Shown here: positions 1 through 11,405 of the stretch, piece after piece | Layout: every line of letters begins with the position of its first letter | How positions within the stretch are numbered: position 1 is the first letter of the stretch | NCBI GenBank assembly: GCA_002049455.2 | Contig: KV918818.1 | Location: 124,001-188,000, forward strand | Length of the DNA: 64,000 nucleotides | DNA from: Porphyra umbilicalis | Taxonomy: Eukaryota; Rhodophyta; Bangiophyceae; Bangiales; Bangiaceae | Reading direction: 5' to 3' | Position numbers and translations under genes: made by a program | Notes under the pieces: model-generated | Seen by the model: the letters and a program-made list of their open reading frames with translations, nothing else | Databases searched by the model: none | Told to the model about the DNA's origin: nothing

Positions 1-204
1 GCCGTCTGTCTTTTCCACAGGTGCATCCTTGGAAGCGCCGGCGCCGCCAGTAGCGGCGGCGGCCGTGGAGGCACCGTCGCCGTCATCGTCGGGGCGCGTC
101 CGCTTGGCGGGCGGCAGAGGGTCCGTCGCCGTGGCAGTAGTGGAGCCAGGAGCACCATTGACGGGCGCGTCGACACGCTCGGTCACAGCAGGAGGGTCCC
201 CCAT
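1..204 (-). CDS. N-terminal part of a nuclear-type protein, runs off the left edge
   Basis: An open minus-strand frame starts at an ATG (bases 204-202) and continues past base 1, giving the first 68 residues. The peptide begins MGDPPAVTERVDAPVNGAPG, is Thr/Ala/Asp-rich and carries a basic-acidic segment (PAKRTRPDDDGD) resembling a nuclear localisation signal. The opposite strand is also open but gives an Ala/Val/Gly string without such a signal, so I prefer the minus strand. Codons are G/C-ending, as in the other genes here. The family cannot be named because the domain part lies outside the window. Its promoter would lie between 205 and about 570, 3' of another minus-strand gene. Confidence 0.5.
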   Translation of the reverse strand, partial: MGDPPAVTERVDAPVNGAPGSTTATATDPLPPAKRTRPDDDGDGASTAAAATGGAGASKDAPVEKTDG

Positions 205-569
205 GGTGGCGGTCGTACGCACCACCGGCAGCGGAGGGGAAGAACGTAGCCGTACAACCGCAAAGGGAGGTCGGTCACGCGCACAGCAGGCGGGGGCGGC
301 GGACGTCGGCGGCCCCGCCGTTTTGGGGCTTAGATTGGCGGATCATGGACCTTGATCCCTCCCGTGGCAGTTACTTGGCAGCAACTAAAGCTTGAGATAG
401 TAAAATACTCAGACTTTTGAACCCCAATCCGGTTGACGAGGGGGGCTAAAAGAGAAGGTTTGCTCCTGTCCGTCAAATTCATTGTCGGACAGGCACCCAC
501 CGACCGAAGTCGGTGACCATCGCACACAGCAGCGCTGCGATCCATCGTTTGCTGCAGGCGAGACAATGG

Positions 570-2924
570 TCATAGCCACAAGAAGACGCCTGGTGGAAGG
601 CGGGTATGATGCGCGCGCACGCGTGTCCCAAGTACCGACGCCGAGGAGCGCGCGGACGACGGCCGCGCACGAGCCGGCGAGAGGCGCCGCCAACCGCGTC
701 TAGCCAAGGGCGAGGGGCGGCGCGTCGACACCACCCCCGTCGCTGTCGCGCCGCGCCGCCCTGCCCCACTGGCGGAGCCGCCGCGGGCAGCGGCAGCGTC
801 CGTGCCACCCGTGCAGACAGGGCGCGGCCGCCACCCGGTGGCGGCAACGGCGCCACCGCCGCGCGCCGCACCATCCAAAGCAGCCCCCACCGCGTGGCCG
901 CCTCGCGCGTCGGCGCCCAACGCGGTCGTACGCAAACGAGGCAGACAACCCAACCGACGGCCGCGTGCGCCGCCCCCCGCCGCCCCCGCCTCACCCCCCC
1001 GCCCGCCCCCCCCCCCCAAAAACGTCGCCTCCAGGCGCCCCCACACGGACGCACCCCACCCCGCATCGTCGACCGCTTCCCCCCCCCCGGCGACCGCCGC
1101 CCGCACGCCCGCCGCCACACGCGCGACGCCCGCTTCCCACCCCCCCCCGCCCTCCCCCCCCCACCACCCCATCCAGCACCGCATCAACCTCTGCCGCGGC
1201 GCCGACGCGGCGCAGCGCAACGGCCGCCCGCACGGCGGCGGCCTCCAAGCGCCCCCCCCCCCCCCCAGCGGCGGGGGTGCCCCCCCCTCGACCCGCGACG
1301 CGGCGGCAACGCCCGCCAGCACCTCCCCAAGGAGCTCCACGGCCACCCCCCGGAGGCGCACCCACCCCCACCCCGTCAGCGCCACAAGCGCGTCGACGGC
1401 CGCTTCGGCGGCGGCGGCCGCCGCCGCCACCCCCGCCGCCGCCGTCACCCCATCGTCGGCGGCGAGGGGGGCAGACAACAGAAAAGCAGTGGCGGCCGCC
1501 GCACCCACACCCCGCGCGTGGCCGCCGACGTGCACGCCGGCGGCGGCGGCGAGGGGCGGCACCGCCCCCGCCGCCGCCGCCCGCACCGCCACGTCGGTGG
1601 AGACGAGGGCGGTCGCCGCCGCCGCCGCCGCCGCCGACAGCGTCGCCGACCACTCGGGGGGGGGGGGGGGGACACGGCCGCCAGCGACGCGGGGGGGGTG
1701 ACCGCCCCCAGCACCGCCGCCGCGGCGGTGAGCGTCGCGCGCAGCGTGCGCGCGGCGGCGGTGCCGTCGGCGGCGCCGCCCCCAGACGTGGGCGCGAGCG
1801 TCAAGGCCGTCTGCACCGCCGCGTAGATGCCGGCGGCGTGCGTCGGCGCCACCGTCGGGGCGGCGGCGGCGGCGGCGGCGGCACCGCCGCCCGCGGGCAC
1901 GCCGCGCCGCGCCCCCCCGGCGGCGGCGACAGCAGGTGGGCCAACGCGGTCAGGCCCGCGCGGCGGCGCCCCCCCCCCCACTCCCCACAGAGGGGCAGGG
2001 CGAGCGCGAGCGCCGCCGCCACCGCGTCGTTCCCCGCCGCGCCGCCCGTGGCGGGCAGCGCCGCGCCCGCCGGCAGCGCCGCAATGGCAGCGACAACGGC
2101 GCCGGCGGCGCCCGCGTCTCCGGCAACCTCCCCCGACGGCACGGCGCCGGCGTAGCCGCCCGCCCGCGCCGCGTCCTCCTCCCGCAAGCCCCGCGCGAGG
2201 TGCCCGTAGAGCGTCACAGGGGGGGGGGGGGGCGCCGCCCCCCCAACCATCTCGGCGCCGTCGCCACCATCGTCGTCGGCGGCGGCGGCGGCGGGGTAGA
2301 GCAGCGCCGCCCGCCGACGGCGGCGGGGGGGGGGGACGCTGCCCCCGACGGCGCGCCCCCGCCGTCGCCCGCCCACAGCGCCGCCGCAAGGGCGGCGACC
2401 GAGGGGAGGCCGCGGCTGCCGGCGAGCGCCATGAGCAGCGGGTCCCGGTCGGCCGCGCCGCCGCCGCCGCCGCCGCCGTCGCCGGCGGCGGCGGCGGCGG
2501 CGGCGACGCGCGCGGCGGCGTAAAAGAGGGCGGGCGCAGCGGGCGCCGCGGCGGCGGCAAAGGCGGCACCGTCGGCGACGGCGGCGGCGCGGAGCGTCGA
2601 CAACGCCGCGGCGGCGGCGGGGAGGTTGGGCGCGCCCAGGGGGGGGGGGCGCCCGTGGGGGGGGGGGGGGGGGGGGGGCGCGTCCGCGCCGCCCGCGTCA
2701 TCGGCAGCGTCGAGCGCGTCTTCGTCATTGGCGTCATTGGGGGGGGGGGTCGCCTCAAAGCGGAGCGCCGCGAGCGCGGCCGCCGTCGCGGCCGACACCG
2801 TCGCGCCGACAGACGCCCGCGGGGGGGGGGGTCGGGCGGTGACGTCGGCGGCATCGGGGGGTGGCGGGGAAGACGCGGAGGGTAAAAGGGGGGAAGATTG
2901 AGAGGGTGATGAAGGGGAGGGCAT
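570..2924 (-). pseudogene. Ala-rich helical-repeat (HEAT/ARM-like) gene, frame broken at homopolymers
   Basis: Coding-like minus-strand sequence runs from a likely ATG at 2924 (peptide MPSPSSPSQSSPLLPSAS) to about 570. No single frame stays sensible. Peptides such as LLMALAGSRGLPSVAALAAA, VTLYGHLARGLREEDAAR, IYAAVQTALTLAPTSG, VDALVALTGWGWVRLRGVAV and LEAAAVRAAVALRRVGAAA lie in different frames. The frame switches near G/C runs at roughly 2326-2336, 1909-1919, 1659-1671, 1249-1265, 1143-1150 and 1006-1017. The amphipathic Ala/Leu blocks suggest a solenoid of HEAT or ARM repeats, but no family is recognised. It may be a decayed gene, a real gene with miscounted homopolymers, or a gene with hypermutable runs. 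The 3' end is uncertain. The large transposon begins about 100 bp upstream of its ATG. Confidence 0.4.
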
Positions 2925-3025
2925 GCTACCGGCGTGTCGGGCCGGGGCGACCGCGATAGCCGGCAACGTGGGCGGCTGCGGCCAAAGGGGGCAAAAGGTC
3001 CAGGGGAGCATGGAGGAAGAGTTCC

Positions 3026-3049
3026 CACGAAATTAGCGTCTTCGATTTC
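3026..3049 (+). repeat. Left terminal inverted repeat of the 11.45-kb element
   Basis: 24 bp starting CACGAAATTAGCGTCTTCGA, identical to the reverse complement of 14456-14479. Outside it is AGTTCC, inside it AAGCCACACGAGTTC. Confidence 0.6.
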
Positions 3050-3174
3050 AAGCCACACGAGTTCTCGTAAGAATGGGGCCGCCAGGGGGATCGTTGTTTG
3101 CGGTCGACCTGGGACGCGTGTCCTTGCCTCTCACCCAGCTCGGTCGTAGTGGGTCGTCTGCAGCGGGACGCTCG

Positions 3175-3650
3175 GGCTCACAGCGCAGCGGGCCCAAAAC
3201 CGTCGTCAAGAGCACGTCTGCTCTTGGGTGTTTTGGGACGAACAGATAATCTGCAAACCGCCCTGGGGCTCTGTCAAGGCTGGTTTTTTCCAAAAAGGGC
3301 GCCAAAATCATCTGTTCGCCGGGATAGATGCATCTCCACTCGTAAAAAGAGAGACACAGCATAAGACGTACACACTTCCCCCTTCCAGAAAGAGAGAGAG
3401 ACGGAGAAGCATCTATGGCCCTGCTAGCAGGCGCAATGTGTGGAGTGAGGAACGATTCCTGTTCTCGCAAACACAAATTTGCAAGGACCTCGCATGGGAT
3501 GGCCTCTGAGAGCCTGTCGAGGGGGGTCCATATGTTTTTTGCACAGGAATTCTGTTTCTTGAAACAGGAACACGGGCCTCCAAGAGGCTCAAAACAGGCA
3601 AAAACAGACGTGCTTTTGACGACGGTTCTGGGCCCGCTGCGCAGCGAGCC
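3175..3650. mobile_element. 476-bp MITE-like element with 61-bp inverted repeats
   Basis: Bases 3175-3235 and 3590-3650 are inverted copies. The inner 53 bp (starting GCGCAGCGGGCCCA on each side) match at about 47 of 53 positions, and the outer eight match less well. The interior of about 350 bp has no credible ORF and contains a purine-rich stretch (AGAAAGAGAGAGAGACGG). It lies inside the left end of the 11.45-kb element and is either a nested insertion or part of that element's subterminal region. No clear target duplication was seen. Confidence 0.55.
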
Positions 3651-4188
3651 GGTTAATCGAGCTGGACGAAGAAATCGTGCGCCCGCGGGGCAGTGCAGAA
3701 ATCGCGCCGGCTGGCGTTGCCGGCACTGGCCCCGAAAACGGCGCGAGCTTGTCGGGCCATTGCGTGCCCCTGGGCGCGTGCGTTGCAGGACCGTTACGCT
3801 CTCTAAGAGGACCGTGGAACCGCCTGTACCGCCCATGCAGCACCCGCTGGCATGGCTCGTGCGCTGCAACCCCACCTCACTGTCTTTTCGCTGTGCACGG
3901 GCAGCAGGCAGCGGTTGTACAATGGGTGGGATGTGCAACTGGGTGGGACGCGCGCGTGCGTTGCGCGTACGCGTTGCGCGCGTTCCTGCCGTGCGCAATC
4001 CTCTTTAGGCTGCTGTGGCCCGCCTGAGCTTGCAATTCGTGCGAGTTCCGTCCGCGGCCCCACGAGCGGATCAAACCGGCAGAGCACCCCGCGTCTGACC
4101 TCTCGGGCGGGCCGATCGAGCGGACACCCCGTGCATCGGCACAGTGCGCCCACGCCCTCTTCCCTACATCATTGCTTGACGGCGCGCA
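3651..4188. other. Gene-free stretch inside the large element
   Basis: About 540 bp with several overlapping short open frames on both strands but no motif, signal or codon pattern that singles one out. It may be the 5' region of the plus-strand ORF that follows. Confidence 0.4.
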
Positions 4189-7100
4189 GTGCAGCCTGTC
4201 GAGGGCCACCGATCGCCCAATCCTGCCGAGAGCGCCGTGCGTTGTGTGCCCGCGGGCTCCCTGAGGCTGCCTGTAGGAGGGGGTGGCGGCCTTGCCCCCG
4301 CCTACCCTCTTCTTCATGTATTTAGTTGCTCATCTTCCTGCGCACCCCCCGCACCCCACCCCCTTCCGGATTTTACGCCCGAGCTTGATGCGTGCCGCCG
4401 ACCTTTCGCATCCCCTCCCCTTCCCTGTTTTCCCCTGGGAGTTCCACCTTCCTGCATAGCTTCCGCACCTCCCTTACCCCCGGCATCTGCCCTTGAGCTT
4501 GCAGACTCCCCCTCACTTACGGCGGCTACGTACTGCGAGCCGGTACGCGTCCCCACGCTCGATGTGTCGCGACGCACACGCGCCGCCCCGCCAGCGGGCG
4601 CTGCCAAGGTCTCCAACTTGTTGCGCGGTCTGGTGGGGGATGTGCCCCTTCCTCCCGATTGCGTCAAGCATGTAGCGGGGCTGTACTACCACTCCAAGGC
4701 GCTACAGGGCATGTGCGCACAGTGGCGCGTGCACGTGCACCTGTCCGGGGCGTCAACCAAGCTTTCAACGCAATGGTTCGGCCTGCACGAGACGTCGTTC
4801 GAGCCCTACCCCGAGATCGGCAATGTCCAGGGCCTTGTGTTTGCCAGCGTGCACTCGCGGCAGCTGCTGGCCGTGGGAAGCGCCGCGCTGTCGGGGCGTT
4901 TGAAGAGCGACGGCGGGGCTGATCCCTCGTCCGCGCCAAGTGCCATCCCATTCCACATGGCGGCTGAGGCGGTGACGCGCAAGGTTGCGGACGACAAGGA
5001 GGCCGATCCCGGCGTTCGCAAGTTGGCGCCGCCCACGCCTGCGGCGCGGGCGGCCGATCCCATTTCCCGTGGGGTTGCGCTTGTGGCGCCGGTGGCGGCG
5101 GTGGCACGTCGAAGAGCCTCTGTCGCGCGAACCGGCCAAAAGTTATGGTCCCCAGACCCTGACTGCCCCTCGTCTGACCTCCAGGCAAAGGAGAGAGACA
5201 GGATCATCGCTGAATTCATCAACGAAGACGAGACCACATGCATCAACAACGCGAGCTCCGCCCTCGTACGCCAGGCCGAAGAAGGCAGCAAGCTGGCCAC
5301 GGGGGCCGCGGGCTGCTCATCGGATGGGGATGGCGGCCAGGCGGATGTCAAGATGTTGAAGCCCTGCAGTGCTCCAACCCAGTACACGCCGTCAAAGGAC
5401 GCCGTTAAATGTCTCGAAGACATGGCGCACGACAATAGCAGCTACGTCTCCACGTGCCGCAACGCGGCCTCGGCCGTCGGCGCGAAGCTGTACGCCTATC
5501 ACAACGCTCGGACCAACGGCACGCTCATAGCGTCGATGCAGCAGTACTAGGCGTGCTTCCTGCCGACAACAGGCAACCAGAAGGCCAACAACCCGATGCG
5601 CACGGCCAAGGCGCACCCGTACATGGTCAAGATGCCGATGCGCCTGCTCATGGAGACGATCCGCAGACGGTGGAATGTCCCCGGCTACAAGGGTGTCAAA
5701 GTGTCGAAGATCATCTACGGCCCAAACTTTGACATTGATGTCGTCATTGCCTCTCTGGCGCTGATCTATGACCTACATCCCGTGGCCAGGCAGGTGATCG
5801 AGAGCATCAAGGCCGTGCGTGTGGCGACTCCGACAGTGGAGATGCACGCCAACGCGGAGCTGCCCGACGCCGAGGTCGTGCCACCCAACGCACCGTACTC
5901 GTCAGCGGCAGCCGCGGGTACTAGCAGCACGACGGCTCCGACGCTCGCCAAGGAGATTTATGGAATTGCTAAGCTATACACCGACGACGAGCCGGTGGAG
6001 ACGGAAGAGTCGAGGGGCGGTCAGTCCTCGACGAGGGGTCAAGGAGACCCCGCCGGCGACACTGTCTACGGTCCCCCTCCGGCATCTGGCAGCGCGGCGC
6101 CAGCCACCAGCGCCGGTGTGCAAGTGGAGCGCGGACGCGGCGATCTGAGACAAGCTAAATCACTAGTCCAACGCGACAAAAGCACGCGTCGCGGCGATAG
6201 CGATGATGCGCCTGCTTTAGTCCAAGGTGATGGAGCTTCTGTCGGGGCTCGTCCTCCATCTGTCCATGCCGACGGCGTTGCGGGGGGTCAAGAACCGGGT
6301 TCAAGCGGCTGTGACGGTACTGAGGCCGATGACAAGGAATGTGCTCGTCTGGTAGATGATGGTGACGCTGCTGGCGTCGGTCGGGATTTTCCGTCCGACG
6401 CCCAAGGTGGAACAGCTGAAGGTGGCCATTCCCTGGTCGTCGCTACATCGGTGCACACACCCGCTTCCCGCGCTGCCCGAGCCCGTCGCGCCGCACGACT
6501 GGCCGCCACACAGCTGGTGGCCAAGGACAAGGCCGCGACGGCGGTAGCAAAGGCCAAAAAAAATGCGGAGGCGGCCGCGGCTGCTTCCACAAAGAAAGCG
6601 GCGATAGCTGCTGCCAAGGGTCGCGCGGCAGGCAATGGCGGCCGAAAGCGCCGCAAGCTTGACATCTGCCCGACATCGGGCGAAGTAAAGGCCGCACGGC
6701 GTTTTGGCGCCCCGGCGGTGGTAATGCTTGAGGGCATCACGGGTGGCCGGTGGGACAACGGCGGTGGCCTGACTGCCATTGCGGCGGCTGCTGCAAGGCA
6801 GGCACCAGAGATGAAACAAGCACGAAGCACACATGGGACTCACCCAACCCCCGCCGATGGGCGCCCCCCTGCTGCTGCCGACCCAGCTGGAGTAGATACA
6901 TCTTGTGACGACCGCCGTGATGGTGGCGACCCAGCTCGTGGACGCCCAGCAGTATCCGAAGGCCGTGGCGGTGTCGATGCGACAGCACGAGTCGGACAAT
7001 ATGATGTAGCACCAGCAGCCAGGGACGGCTCTGGAGAAGCGGGCAAAAAGGGGCCAGCAGAGCAACGAGGCGACGAACAAGGCGCAGAAGCAGAGACTGG

Positions 7101-7329
7101 AGGCCAATCTGATGATCGAGGGGGGCCGGACGACAAGACACACGCAGCAGCAAGTGGTGGGTGCGTTGCCAATCGACAAGCCATGCAGCTCGACAGCGAC
7201 TCGGAGTCGGACGACGGTGACGACCAGCGGGGGGATGGTTCGAGTACTGCTTCCCGCCGGCCAAGGCCAGCACCATCGGCCGGTCCAACTCGGTGTCCGA
7301 CATGGGTGGCCCGCCCGTCAAGGCGGTGA
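4189..7329 (+). pseudogene. Long transposon-borne ORF interrupted by one in-frame TAG
   Basis: One frame is open from 4189 to 7329 except for a single TAG at 5548-5550. The sequence on both sides reads on naturally (IASMQQY, stop, ACFLPTTGNQKANN). Before the stop lies a globular-looking region with LRGLVGDVPLPPDCVKHVAG and WRVHVHLSG. After it comes RRRWNVPGYKGVKVSKIIYG, then a low-complexity Asp/Gly/Ala part and a basic segment (KKNAEAAAAASTKKA, GRKRRKLD) that may be nuclear-targeting. The frame opens with GTG, and the first Met is near 4710, so the true start is unknown. I recognise no family. It precedes the Ulp1-like peptidase on the same strand. The TAG means a dead copy or readthrough. 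Confidence 0.5.
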
Positions 7330-7799
7330 TCACCTTGAGGTGACCAAAGCTCATGCCCAAGGCGTCGATGGCCCGCGCCTACCAGCCAAAGAGCAAGTAT
7401 GAGATGCGGTTCATCGACTGGGAGCAGCACAAGTGCAGCTTCTTGCTCCGCGAGGCCGACATGCACCGGGTGGCAGAGATTTTGAAGCAGCACACATAGT
7501 TGCCACGCGGAATCCGGATGTGCGCGGAGCTAGCGTGGCAGAACGTGAACAATCGGGTCGTCATAACTAGGTCAACGGTCGGGCACCTGGAGTCCCTCCG
7601 TGTGGCAAAGGCGCTACCAAAGGAGATGGACGACGCCCGTCGGTGGTTGAAGGTATAGTCTGAGAAGTCGGCCTGCTGGTCTACGCCTGTTCACGCGGCC
7701 GGCGCGGATGTCGGCAGCGAGGGGACTCGACGGTTTTTCTGGTGCGGTTCCTGCTTTGCAGGGGATGTCGCGGGACACGGGGCGTCGGCTCGAGCGGCG

Positions 7800-8457
7800 G
7801 TGCGCAAGCTCGAGGCCGCCCTCGAGGTGGTCCCCTACCGAAATAGCGCCTGGTCGTATGGTGGCAACTCCCCGCACGTGAAGCGCTACAAGAGTACCAT
7901 ACTCGACCTGCTGGATATCTTCAGGTGCATGCGGATGGAGTACATGAATTCCTCCTTTCTGGACGTCAGCCTTATCCTGCTTCAGGAAGAGCTCACCGCC
8001 AAGGGCGTGTCTGCGGTTGTATGCCTCTGTGAAGAGGCCACCATCGCCGTCGGTGGCAACCTCTGGTCGATGGCGGGGCTGGAGGTGATCTCGCACGCGC
8101 GCTCGTGGGCAGCGCTGTTGTCAGGCGTCAAAAAGGTCGCACTCATGGTCAACTTGAACAACGACCACTGGGTCTCCTTTGTCATCAACTTCGCAGAGCC
8201 ATCTGTCAGGTCCTTCAACACCTTGGTCACGCGTGAGCGCAGCGCGTACCGCAAGGCCATCAACAATGTGGAGCTGTTTGCCTACGCTCTGCACGTGCTG
8301 AATCGCCGCCGTGTGCCACCACCACCGCTGGCGAATCGTGTTGCCGCCGCGGCCGTCACCACCGCCTGTCGCAAGGCCGCCGCGCGTTGCCACCACGCGT
8401 CAATGGCTGCGGTGGCGCGCCCTTGACTACGACTGTGGCGCCTACGAGGACACTATC
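7800..8457 (+). pseudogene. Ulp1/C48-like cysteine peptidase, frame broken before the catalytic Cys
   Basis: The frame from 7800 encodes a peptidase-like domain: FLDVSLILLQEELTAKGV, NLWSMAGLEVISHARSWAAL, then VALMVNLNNDHWVSFVINF, which matches the Ulp1 core HW motif with the catalytic His. In Ulp1 the Asp follows as yDS; here the place reads SFNTL, so Asp appears replaced by Asn. The nucleophile motif DYDCGAYED (compare Ulp1 DCGvf) is at 8425-8451 in another frame, because the first frame stops at 8426. A frameshift or unrecognised intron therefore lies between about 8290 and 8420. C48 peptidases are common passengers of eukaryotic DNA transposons. The start of this exon or domain is not defined; 7800 is GTG. 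Confidence 0.55.
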
Positions 8458-9974
8458 ACTGCCCGCCGCCGCTGCCGCTGCCCTTGCCGCCGCCGGCCAG
8501 AGGGAATGGATGGGTGGGCGGTCCCCTCGTGGCGGCTAGTTGGTGCCCGACCGCGCCGCCTGCCCCGCCCAAGGGATGCCGGGGACGCCTACGGCCGCGC
8601 CGGCCGTGCCCCGCACCCTCAACCGATGGTAAAAGTTGGGGAGATGGCGACCTGCCTTCGACCGTCGACGCCATCAGGGGCGGCGGCGAGGTGTGGCAGG
8701 CCACGACAGGGGCGTCCGCTGTCGGGACGGCCGGGGGTGGCCTCGGCGGCGGCAGCACGTGCAAGGTAGAGGCGAGCCGCCACGTGTGTGCCTGCGGGCC
8801 TGATGGAACGATGAGCGGTGAACCGCATTGAGTGGGTTGGCGCCCACGGAGGTCCAGGCCGCCCCGCCCTCTATTCTCCCAAACCGCTTCTGAGAACGAA
8901 CAGGAAATCCACGGCGGTCCCCACAACCACAAAGTCGCTCTCCCCGGGCCACCACGGCATCGTCCGTCTGGACAGATGGGCTCGCGGATGTAGAATGGGA
9001 ACAGAGGCGTGACACAGATGGTCCCCCGCGCCACCGGGCTCTGTCACGGTGGCCGACGTACAGTTGAGCAGCCGCTGAGAGCACGACAAGCCCACCGGCA
9101 CGGTCAAACAGCTAACGGCGAGGACGGGAGCCACGCTGAGACAAAGGAGACGCCTTCAACGAGGGAGACAGATCGAAAGAAAAGCGCAGAAGCACGTCAC
9201 ATGGTACAGAATGGACCTCCAAGTGCCCTGGATCACCGACGAGATCATAGTCTACGATGTTGGGGATGCTACAAGTTATCGTTCCGCGTGTTTTGAAGTG
9301 GGTCGGCTTTGATCGTGACAAGTGCTGGAATCTGACATGCAGTCTCTCAAATCAGAGGTAATCACGAGCCGCTTGGACGCGAGCGCTTCTCGTCACCTGC
9401 AGGTGACAGCCAGATGGCTATCTTCGTCGCGGACGCGGCTCATGCGAAAGTACCTGCGGGCGACACACTGCCCCCTCCCGGATATCATTGCAAACGCTAA
9501 CGTCTCCGCGCCTTTCTTTGCCGTCCTGTAAAAACCGTCGCAACCATTCCCCGTACTGCTCCCCTTTCCAGGCCGTCACCGTCGGTGCTCACCGACAGAC
9601 AGCGCTGCTGGCATAGCATGAGCACACTGGTGCGCTCGGTTTCGGACGGAAAGTTACGGCGGGATGTTGCGGGGGGGGACTATCAGGCGAGCAAATGCTG
9701 GCGCGCGTAGCGGCGGCTGCTGTGCTGGTGGCGGTAGCCTCCCGATACCCAGCGGGTGCGTGTGTTCTAACCGTGCGTGGAGAGAAAGTACCTGTTGCCT
9801 CCTGTTTGAAAGAAGAGCAGTCGGAATCCGTAGAAATACTGGCTTTTTCTGCGCAGTGTTCGTACTTCGGGGCGGTGACAGGCTACCCACCTACTGCGCC
9901 TGCGTGTGCCTGAGGGTTTCTTCTGCAGTATCTCGTCTAGTGCTCCTTCGATAGAGAATGATGTCCAGTAGCTA
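8458..9974. other. Gene-free interior of the large element
   Basis: About 1.5 kb between the convergent plus-strand peptidase and minus-strand transposase. Short frames exist on both strands but none shows a motif or signal peptide. It probably contains the 3' ends of both transcription units. Confidence 0.4.
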
Positions 9975-11336
9975 TCATTTTTTGTGAACGTGCAGAGCAT
10001 AATGCACGCGGCCACCCCCACCATCCCCGCACCAACCTTGCTCCCCACCCGCCGCAGCGACCGACTCCAAGTCGCCGACAATTCTCGCATCCAAATTCTC
10101 TACGCGCTCAGCCACGGCACCCTCCGGCACGTCCGCCCCCTCCGCGCCCTCCTCCTCACTCCCCCTAAAACTCCATTTCAGCTCCGCCTCAACTAGAGCC
10201 GCCCCCCCTCGCACCCGCGGCTTCCGCCGGCAGCCGCATCCGCGGCGCTCGCAGTGGGACACCACCGACGTGTGGACGAAGTGAAGAATCGGCCTGTGCC
10301 CGACCTCGGGCGCGGCCTTGCTCTCATGTGGCTGCATCGTGTGCTTGAAGATGAGGTTCATGTTGTTGAGGGCGCCGTACAGGCTCATGTGCACCATGAA
10401 GCGCCTCTGCGACATGTAAGCCACCTGGTTGTGCAGCGGCTTATTCATCAAGTGGCGGCTCTCTACCACAGACGTCTTGTGCAGGGATGAGATGGTCGGG
10501 TACATTTCTGCGTTGTACATGCCCGAGCAAACGTAAGCCGGCTGGTGAAACCGGTCAAGGAACCACATCACCAGAGACAGCCGCAGCAGCCACAGGATCC
10601 GACGTGTCGCGTTACGCGCCGACTGACACGCGGTGTCGAAGTACACCAATTTTGGCAGGACGGGGAGGTAGCGCGCCAGGATTTCCGCAATGCCCGCGGG
10701 GCTCTCGGCCGCCTCTAACAGCTCCCACCGAATGAGAATGCCGTGGGGGCAAAGGAAGTTGATCATCCCGGAATCAAATGTGAACGGGCGCAGGGGCAAG
10801 AGCGACGGGAAGATGATCCCGCTCCGCACCTCTTCGGCGTGCTGCGCCGCGCGGTCGCGGGACGCAGCAACGGCAATGACTGTCGGTGTCGGCGGCACAA
10901 CTCCCACCTCGCGCTCCCACTGCTTGTAAGTCGCGCGGTCTCTGCCCGCCCACTTCTCGGCGAACTCGACCTGCGCGTCGTTGGCGTTCTCCCACCATGC
11001 CGCCTTCATGCGCTCGTCCGAGTCGATGCCAAAGAGGAGGCGTTCGCCGATGGCGCGCCCCACATCGCCGTCGTCGTCAATCTCGTCGGCCATGAGGAAG
11101 AGGAAGGGCCAAACCAGGGGCAGGCGCTCAACGGCCCCGGTCAACTTGCTCCACTTGGCTTGCTTCTTATCATCGACCAGCGCCTCGGCGAGCGTCTTGA
11201 TACCGGCCTTGTAGCACCCCGAAAAGATGCCGATGACGGGCTCGGCCAAAAACGTAGAGAAGAACTGCGTCGCCACGCGCCACCGCTCCCGGGAGATCAG
11301 GCCCAAGTTGTCCTTGACGCCAATGGCGCCCTTCAT
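9975..11336 (-). CDS. KDZ/HMGXB3-like transposase, C-terminal domain ORF
   Basis: The ORF starts at ATG 11336 and stops at TGA 9977-9975 (453 aa). Landmarks are FTFDSGMINFLCPHGILIRW near residue 190, KLVYFDTACQSARNATRR near 228, FLDRFHQPAYVCSGMYNAEM near 258 and SVVESRHLMNKPL near 287. The order C-HG, [YF]D-x-AC, D-x-FH..C and E-[SR]..N is typical of KDZ and HMGXB3-type RNase-H-fold transposases. The Asp residues of FDTAC and DRFH and the Glu of VES are candidate metal ligands. It would cut and integrate the flanking element. It begins 69 bp after the stop of the upstream ORF, so the two may be one broken gene or two cooperating proteins. The C-terminal 100 residues are low complexity. Confidence 0.6.
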   Translation of the reverse strand: MKGAIGVKDNLGLISRERWRVATQFFSTFLAEPVIGIFSGCYKAGIKTLAEALVDDKKQAKWSKLTGAVERLPLVWPFLFLMADEIDDDGDVGRAIGERLLFGIDSDERMKAAWWENANDAQVEFAEKWAGRDRATYKQWEREVGVVPPTPTVIAVAASRDRAAQHAEEVRSGIIFPSLLPLRPFTFDSGMINFLCPHGILIRWELLEAAESPAGIAEILARYLPVLPKLVYFDTACQSARNATRRILWLLRLSLVMWFLDRFHQPAYVCSGMYNAEMYPTISSLHKTSVVESRHLMNKPLHNQVAYMSQRRFMVHMSLYGALNNMNLIFKHTMQPHESKAAPEVGHRPILHFVHTSVVSHCERRGCGCRRKPRVRGGAALVEAELKWSFRGSEEEGAEGADVPEGAVAERVENLDARIVGDLESVAAAGGEQGWCGDGGGGRVHYALHVHKK

Positions 11337-11405
11337 CCGCTTGCAGACGCTTCGGGTACGGGATGAGCTTGCCGCGCCGCCAGCGGAGCCTTCGGTACCC
11401 TCCGT

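Noticed and set aside
1443-3058. Single 537-residue minus-strand ORF
   Set aside because: It begins inside the transposon end and mixes Pro-rich noise with real-looking peptides. Coding-quality segments lie in three frames, so this one frame is not the gene.
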